Shown here: positions 53,301 through 62,300 of the stretch, in pieces
Numbering within the stretch: the stretch's first letter is position 1
How the letters are laid out: each line of letters opens with the position of its first letter
Assembly (NCBI GenBank): GCA_013396755.1
Contig: VWZF01001856.1
Coordinates: 1,887,902-1,951,901 of the forward strand
Direction: 5' to 3'
DNA from: Sclerurus mexicanus
Lineage: Eukaryota; Chordata; Aves; Passeriformes; Furnariidae
Length of the DNA: 64,000 bases
Position numbers and translations under genes: made by a program
The notes under the pieces: model-generated
What the model saw: only the letters and a program-made list of their open reading frames with translations
Told to the model about the DNA's origin: nothing
Database searches by the model: none

Positions 53301-56300
53301 TTTCTGCACCTTACACTGCTAAAGGTGATTGCCATGGCTTCGTGTCTTTTTAAGCTCACTGAGTACCTGAAGGACTTCTTTGCCCCAGACAGGACCCTTA
53401 CTGGGGAGCTGGCATTAGGTACAAACTGCCACCTGTATCCAGGACCTGCTTCTGTCAGATCAGCGGCATCATCCCAGACTTCAAAGAGAAGCCCTCTGTT
53501 TCCTAGAAAGTTAAAACAAAAGTACTCTCAGCAGCAGCCAGCAGAAATCCCAGAGCACATGCTGGAATCAGTGGTGTAGGAGGCAGGCCAGAGAGAAAAT
53601 TTTAATAATAAATTGGCTCCATTTGTGGGATGTTTTGCAGTCTAACGCAGAACACAGATCTCGCTTTGGGGAATTTGTTCCACCTTGAAATCCTCCACCA
53701 GAAATAACAAAACGCTGCAGAGAGCAGAGCTCCCAGCCAGCTCACATGTCTGTTCTTGCAGGAAAAGTTACTGAGATGACCCGCAGTCAAAAATAGGTAA
53801 ACCTCATTTTAGGCACAGTAATTTCCTACTGCAATGCTCCACCCAAGCAGTATCCCCAGAAATCTCTGCAGTAGCTCTAGTTCAGCTATCCTTCATCTAA
53901 ATACTATCCATATGTTTTTACCCTCATTTTGGACAGCCCTGCACACCAGTCCAACCTTCCTCCCACCATCACCTGTCTGCAAGTGGTGGGCTGAGATGTC
54001 CCCCTTGTTTTTCCTGGCTACAGAATCACAGAATGGTTTGGGTAGAAAGGGGCTATTAAAGTTTATCTAGTCCAACCCCTCTGCCCTGAGCAGAAACACC
54101 TCCTATTAGATCAGGTTGCTCAGAGGTGCATCCAAAGTGCCCTTGAGTGTTTCCAGGAATGGGGCCACTACCTCTCTAAGCAACCTGTGCCAGTGCCTCA
54201 CCACTCTCACTGTAAAAAATATCTTCCTCGGATCTAATTTCAATCAATCTATTTTAGTTAAAAACCATCCCTCCCTGCCCTATTGCTACAGTTCCTACTA
54301 AAAGTTTAACCCCATCTTATAAGCCCCCTTTAGGCACTGGAAAGGGCTGTGAGGTCTCCACAGAAACTTCTCTTCTCTAGGCTGAACACCCCCAGCTCTG
54401 TCTTTCCTCATTGCAGAGGTGCTTCATCCCTTTGCTCATGTTGTAGCCCCTTCCCCAATCAAACCCAGAAGAAACTGGCTGGATGTTGAAGCAGACAGCA
54501 TTTTTGAGAGCCCTGTTTCTTGTCTGCCTTCATCACCAAACCATTTCTGCCCTGCATTTCCATGTGTGTTTGCTTGTTTGGACCTTCAGTTATTTGAACA
54601 CCGTACCTGGCTGGGGACCACCAAGTCTCCTGCCCTTACCAAGAGGGTCAGTGGTACATCTGATTTGCTGGGGAGAGACATGCTTGACTTTACAGGGGAC
54701 ACCTGGCAGGAGGAAAAGGACAAAAATGCACTGTGTGAGACTGCATACAGAACTAGGAAGACTCACTCCCTTCCAGAGCCACAGTGGGAGGATAGAATCA
54801 GGAAATAATAGAAAGGCTTGGGTTGGAAAGGACCTTAAAGACCTTGTTCCAACCCCCTGCCATGGGCTGGGAAACCTTCCAATATCCCAGGTTGCTGCAA
54901 GGCTTGTACAACCTGGCCTTGGACACTTCCAGGGATTGGGCAGCCACAGATTCTACAGGAAACCTGTGCCAGGAGCTCACCACCCCCACTGTAAAAAAAA
55001 TTTCTTCCCAATATCCAGTGTAACCCTGCCCTCTGGCAGTGGGAAGCCATTCCCCCTTATTCTATCCCTCCATCCCTTGTCCAAAGTCCCTCTCCAGCTC
55101 TCCTAGAGCCCCTTTAGGCACTGGAAGGGGCTCTCAAGTCTCCCCAGGGCTTTCTCTTCTCCACGTGAACCCCCCCCCAGCTCTCCCAGCCTGTCTCCAG
55201 AGCAGAGATGCTCCAGCCATTGGAGCATCTTTGTGGCCTCCTCTGAACCTTCTCCAACAGGTCCATGTCTTTCCTGTGCTAAGGGATCCTGAACTGGATA
55301 CTTTATTCTGGGTGGGGGTTCCCTAGAGTGGAGGAAAGGGGCAGAGTCCCCTGACTCAACCTTGTTTTCTGAAGGTGATTTCTACAACCTCCACACAGGT
55401 ATTGCTGAACAACCATTGGGTTTTGTGGTCAGGGCCACGATCAGTGTATTGAAAAACCAAGTATTTCACATTTCTCTTACCTGCAGCAGTGACTTGCACT
55501 GGTTCCTCAAAGAAATCCCCCACGACAGTGAGATCAGTGCCCCCTCCGAGGCTCCCGCCAGCTGGGAACACAGAGGTTATCTCTGTAGGGAAAGGCAAAG
55601 GGGAATCTGCAAACAAGCACTGGAAAGTTAACCCCAGCCCTATTTCTGTGAAAGCCCTCAGTGCACTTGCACTGTTTCCAGCCAGAGCAGCTCCTGTGAA
55701 TGAAACCAGGATCTCACTGATCCTTCACGGGGGTTTTCAGAGCCGCTGGGATTACACCAGGAATGAACAACACGGATAAATTGGCTGCATGGCAGGAGAA
55801 ACACTGCAATGCTTGGGCTGTTACTTAGCAGTGGCTGCATCTGTTATGCTTAGATTGCACACTGGTCTATTCTGTGCTATTGAGGAGCCCTGCAGGAAAA
55901 AAAACCCATAATGTGGAATTAAAACTGTTTTAATCCTTTTGACCTTCTCTGACTCGCTTCTCAATTTTGCCCATGGGTTTAAATGTTACCACACTTTCCA
56001 ATCATCCCTCCGATTTGAGGGACAAATGGATAGAGCTGAACATCTGACATCTGAGCGTCCACATCATGACCAAGAGATTCTCCCAGCATTTTATCTGTTA
56101 CAGTCATGTCCCTCCACACTGGAAAACTGTTTTTCCTCTTTGGTGACATTTTCTCACTTTGGACTCAGATGTTCTAGTTCAACCACCTGGTTGTATTAGT
56201 CTAGATCTGAAAAAAAAAGGCTAATAAAAAAATAGGGAGGGATGTTAGTCTATTTCTGCATTTACTTTGTTAATTCACCTGTTGCTTAATCTTTAATTTT

Positions 56301-59300
56301 AATTATTATTTAATAATTATTATTTAATAATATTGACTATGGGGTAGCAGAGTACAGTCAACTGGATAGATCTGGCAGACCTTCCTGCTTGTGCTCTTCC
56401 GATAGATAATTTCACATGTGGTTATTTCATTTTACTGTGCCCCAACTTCTAAATAAGGACATAAACTCATCCTCCTTTACAAAATGTTTTCAATTTATAG
56501 GTGAAGCAAGCTGTATGTTATAAACAATACACAAAACACTGGCATGTATTGGCTACATGGGGCTTTTTATATAAAAAAAGCTTTTGTTAACTTTTGAAGC
56601 AAGATTGCCAGATGCAGCCCGTAAGGAATTAATGTATTCCTTACATCAATTTCAGTCTAATTTAACATCACAAATTTGGTGGGACCTCACTGGGGATCTG
56701 TGCAGGTGAACCAAGTGGTCTTTCAGTAGTTTGAGTTGAAAGGGACCTTAGAGATCACCTCATTCCAACCCCCTGCCATGGGCAGGGACACCTCCCAATA
56801 TCCCAGGTTGCTCCAAGCCCTGTCCAACCTGGCCTTGGACACTTCCAGGGATGGGGCAGCCACAGCTTCTCTGGGCAACCTGTGCCAGGGCCTGCCCACC
56901 CTCACAGTAAAAAATTTTCTTGTAACATCCAGTCTAAATCTCTCTTCTTTCAGTTCCAAACCATTACCCCTTGTCCTATCACTGTGTAAATCTTGAACAC
57001 TATTTGTCCATGACCATAATCTCAAGCAGGTGTTCAGTATTTGTCTCCTGTCTATAATATAGCTGGAAAGGTCACACGCAGGTTATTTTTAATGAACCTT
57101 AAAAGATTTAGAAACTAATTGTGCAGTAACCTGCCATTCACCATTTATCCAGGACTCAATTCTTGGAGTGGCTGAATAACATCTCCTCCCTGTAGCAGAT
57201 ATGGGAGCTGCCTTTTCTTGAGGTCTACATTTCCAAAATCTTGACCTTATGGACTACAGAGAGATTTAAGGTGAAAAAGCTTCTCCACATGCAATATTTC
57301 AAATTTACAACTGATCTGACAGGAAAAGGAACAACAATAATGCAACATCATCCCAAGCCATGCCATACTCCTGTTCTCTAGCTGGCTTTCTTATGTTAGG
57401 CTGCCCAAAACAGAGTCAAACAGATCCCTGTCCAAGAGGAACACTAAGTCACTGAGGATGTTAGAGACAGTCCCTGGCAGCACATCCAACCTTAGCACAT
57501 AAAGCTGGTTATCTTGGAATTTTTGACCTGCAGCTTTTTGTGTAGTCAAACCCACACCAGGGGAGTGGCACATCAAAATGAGGACACAGCAGGATTACAT
57601 CCTTGGGAAAAGCAACAGTGAGAGGTCTTAGGCCACATCAGGATTACGAGAAGACAGTGCAGCCAGTGAAAGGGGTCATTGTAATACCTGAATGCATTTG
57701 ATACAGGAAAAGCTCCTGTTTGGCACTGATGAGCCAGGAATCTTTGTATACTGTTGACCTGCAAGAGAGAGAAAATGCCTGATTGATCCTTGGCCACTTA
57801 AGTTAAGGCAGAGCTCATTTAGCAAAGCTAGACACTCCCTCTCCAGAGGAACATTTCTACAAGGTCCAACACAACCTTTCACCAGCACACTGAGGCATTG
57901 ATTCACGAGACCCCATTACAGGGCTGAAACATTTTATTAGAAGTACTAACACATTGTTAAGTATGTTTTGACACTGTCAGAACCCATTTACACCTCCTTT
58001 TATGGCTAAATTCTCTTCCATTTGGATGAATAGTTAAAAGTGAGGTGAAAGGATTTTATTCAGCTGGGTTTCATGGATCAGAGAATCACAAAATGGTTTG
58101 GGTTGGAAGACACCTTAAAGATCTCCTCTTGTTCCAACCCCCTGCCATGGGCAGGGACACCTTCTACTGTCCTAGGCTGCTCCAAGCCTTGTCCAACCTG
58201 GCCTTGGACACTTCCAGGGATGGGGCAGCCACAGCTTCTCTGGGCAACCTGTGCCAGGGCCTCCCCACCCTCACAGGGATGAATTTCTCCTCAATATCCA
58301 ACCCGAACCTTCCCTCTTCCAGTTTAAAGCCATTCCCCCTTGTCCAAGAGAAGATGCCTTATGCTCTGAACACTGAAGGTAAAGTATTAAAACACCAAAG
58401 TGTAAATGCTCTGCGGAGAAACATTCTCCCTTTTCATACCCAATCTGACAATCATCTTCTCAAGATAACAAAGCCTCATTTTGGAGCAAGGAAACACATG
58501 GTTCAGCAAAAACATCATTTGCTTATCCTGGGCTCCTATACATCTGTATTCCCCATGCAAAACCAGAGGAAAAGGGAGAAAATGTTCTTTCACTCACTTT
58601 CCTTTGTTAAACACTGAGAAGCTGATGTTGTAGGACCCTGGAGGAGAAAAAAGTAATATACTTTATGGCAAAGCATGGAGTACATTCTAGCAAACCTTGT
58701 ACAGGTGTCCTGGGCCCAATTCTCCTCTTCTCTATTTTATATATTTAATTCAGAATATCTCTCCCAAACCAGAAGCTTGCTGCTCAAAGCCTCCACGAGA
58801 AACTAGAGGCTTATTCAGAGTGCTTGGAAGTGAGGAGAAATTAATTGGATCCAACTTCCTACCAGAGAGACAATATAAGGGAGCATCCAATTTATTCCTC
58901 TAATAAAGCAGTAAAGGCAAGGTCCATCACAGATAAGAAGGATTAAAGCAGTAAACTGAGTAAAGACCCCAAATCACACTGTTGGTGTCAGCAATGTCTC
59001 CATGATGTCATGTTTCAGTTCATGTTCTCCTGGGCTGTACAGAGGACCCAAACCACGGCAGTGGCTCTGCTGAAGGCTTGTAAGCCTTGATCTGAAGCTG
59101 CTTTTGTGCACTCAGCCCTGAGCCACATTCCTGACTTTGAAGGCAGAGCAGAATCTCTGTCCTCTGGAGTTGCAGAAATGATGGAAACCCACAATTTTTA
59201 CCCCTTTTCACCAACCTATGTGGTTGCCTTCCAGCCGGCACTGCAGGGTCCCCAGTCCATCCTCTGCCTGAATAGGGTAACTGGAGAGACAAAGACTTCA

Positions 59301-62300
59301 CTGAGTCTTGGGAGCAAAACCATCAAAATACAGTGAGAAACATCTAAACAAGAGATGTATAAGTCCACATCTCCTAAGATAGTCCTGCTTGGCTCCATTT
59401 AGAGACAAAGGAGAGAAATAGGTGAGATAGGAGAGGAACAACCCATCTTCCCACTAATGATCAAGAGTTCAGCAGCTTAGGAGGATGTCTCTCAGCAGCA
59501 CAGTGTTCCAGCTTGGCCTCCCTTACATCTATTCCCAGAAGCTGATCCTCTTGGCAAACTTCAGAGCCCCTACTTGAAATACAAAGCTGGGCAGGGACAA
59601 ATGTGGGCACATAGGCAGGATGAACAGGGGGACAAAAGCATTTATTTCCCCTCTACTTGTTCCTCTGCATGTCCCTAATCTGTAAGAAGGAGCAGGTAGC
59701 AATGAAACCAGCCACACTGGCATTACATCAGCTTCTGGAATCATAGAACATTGGAAATCCCATCATCAATTCACACTTTCATTTAAGTTCTCCTCTTGGG
59801 AAACAGGAAGAATTTTACACTGCAATAAGGAGATCCATCAAGGACCCCAGGAGCCTTAGCACAGAATTCTGTAGGAGGAGATTTTTTTTTCCCTTGATTC
59901 CCTGTTAAAGTAGCTTCCTCCTTTCCTGGGGCTCACAGGCACTGTAAGAAGTGGAGCAGCCCTCACCCACCCCATAACAGACCATAAAGTCAGCTCCCCA
60001 TGGTCTGTCTTCACCTCAAGCCAAAGCAGAAGAGTTCCTGCAAAAGCCATGACTTTGTTTGTTTTGGTTTTGTGCTGGACCCCTGCACCAAGACAAACCA
60101 AAAATAAGTGAAGAACTGACATGCTTCCAGTTCGTCTGTCAGCAAAAGAGCAGAGACTGGTCCATCCATCTCCTGCTGTAAGGATAGCTGGCCTGGGCAA
60201 AAAAATAAACAGGAAAAATTACATTTGAAGCAACATAGACCTTCACAGGTGAAAACCTGATCTTGTTAAAATTGGCAACTTATATTTTCATTTGGGACAG
60301 GAATTCCCTCTCACTTTTATAGCATTTATTAATCTCTTATCTCTTTGCCTGCAAAGTATATTCCCCAAATACTGCGATAACTGCACCTCTGTTAAGATCG
60401 TGGGTGTCAGGAACACCTTTGAGACATCCCATGTCAGCTCTGAATGACCTGATGCCTCCTCCCTGTAGGCAAGGCTGAGCTGCAGGAGGGCTATTCCTAT
60501 CCTTACCTTCCAGAAGCAGCAGGCAGCATCCCTTACAGCAAGTGCATTCAAGATACAGCTCAGTCATTTCATTTCATTGAGGAGAAAAACTACAAACAAC
60601 CTCTTCCAGAAAGCACCTGAGCTCCTAATAGCAAATTTAGTTATCTCCACCTTAAAGAACCAATACAGGACAACTTCATCTGGAGAGTATGAATCAGTCT
60701 GGAGTAATAAATTCAGAGTAATTAGCAGAATAAGCAAAGGTTGGCAATGATTCTTTGGGAATGAACAGGCAATTATGGCAAATATATAATTAAAACCTGT
60801 AATGCAAACACCTTGTGATGACCCATCCTTCAGAGTGTCATTTTCTATGACCAGTGATTCAGAGAGCAGTTTTATGAGGTTTTAATAAAAGACCTTGCTT
60901 TTATTAATACTGGTGGCTGATATTGAGAACCTTTCCTTTTAAGGAAGACTAGAAAAAAATTCAGTGCTGCCAAATGTATGTTCGTCATCACTGGACCATT
61001 ACATCCCTTACAAAGCATGGGAAAGGGTTCTGAACACACTTGAAAATATAAAACCCATTCTCTTTCTTTGTTCCAAATCCTGAATCAGCATGACTGAAGG
61101 ACAGACTGCTCTGGTCAAGTCCAAGTCCCCACCTGGTACGTATCTCCTAACACACCAAAAATGGGCAAATTATTCATGTGAAGCTCCAAAGGGAACCTGT
61201 CTGGTATGTTGTGATTTTGAGGCCATTTCCTTCTGGCGAGTTTAAGCTGTAAATGAGTAATCCAGCAGTGGAGCATGAGGCACATCCAGCCTGCAGTCAC
61301 ACAGATCAGCCTTTCTGCCCATGGAGCAAAGGTTTCACAGCTCCACCAGGGGCAGGTAAAACAATAATTAATATCAGACAAAGGATGCTGATGTGCAGCA
61401 GTGTAGGGGCTGAGAAATGGGTGCAGCTGGTACAGCAGGAATCTGCACTGGACTTTCACTTACACTAGCAAATAATTTAATTAATTAGCAAGGGACATTT
61501 CCATTCAGCCTGAGAAGTCATTAAAAAACATCTAGTAGTTAAATGTCTGCTGCTGCAATTAAAGTTTCCAACTACTGAGAATACACACCTTTCCTAGCTC
61601 CTGAAATGATCCTTAAAATGCATGCAAAGTGACTATGGATTAATAACTTTTCTTTAAAGTACTCACCCGGGCTTATTTCTTCACTGCCATTGACACAAGT
61701 GCAAGGAAATCATAAATTAGTATTTGATAACATATCCATGCATATGCAAATACTTATGATACACATCAGCACAGTGTTGATGCTCATTTTGGATTTGCTG
61801 TTCTTAAAGGGCTGCTGTCCTGAAGTAAATTTCTAAAATCTACCTTCTTTTCTCTGTTGCATGTACTCATAGAAGCCACAAAAGACAAAAATCAGACCTT
61901 TGAGAACAAGGAAACACCCAAAGAGGATTTAAAGAAGGCAACAACAAGGCCTTTTGTCTCAAAATAGTTCTCCTTTGTCTCCTGTCTCTCCAGAGCATCT
62001 GCTTCAAACTAATAGTTTTTTCTAAAAAAAAAAAATGCAAATGGGGAGGGAAAATTTATTTAACTTTTCGATTCTGACATTATTTTAATTAGTTAAATTC
62101 TAATTTGCCAGCCAAAATAAAATCTACAGCAACCGGCTGCAATTACAGTACAACTCACACTGAGCTGTGATTGACTGTGCTGCCAGTAAACAAACCAACC
62201 AGCTTAATGGACCAGTTGCAATTAGATTAACAAAGTTTGCTGGAGCCCAACTCATGAGCTGCAATAAACCACAAAGGAAGTAAATGGCAATTCTGGGCCA

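Noticed and set aside
54483..55106. 207-residue plus-strand open frame
   Set aside because: It is made of CR1 sequence read antisense plus the reverse of the exon at 54607-54702.
59856..60120. Possible PKHD1 exon reading TLLLWLEVKTDHGELTLW
   Set aside because: Its phases do not fit and the true exon, with clear homology and splice sites, is at 60121-60192 immediately above it.
60288..60551. Segment ALAVRDAACCFWK followed by a GTAAGG donor, weakly like human RDSCTFKFSK
   Set aside because: That human segment precedes the exon at 62391-62469, so on this strand it would have to lie above 62469; the position is wrong.
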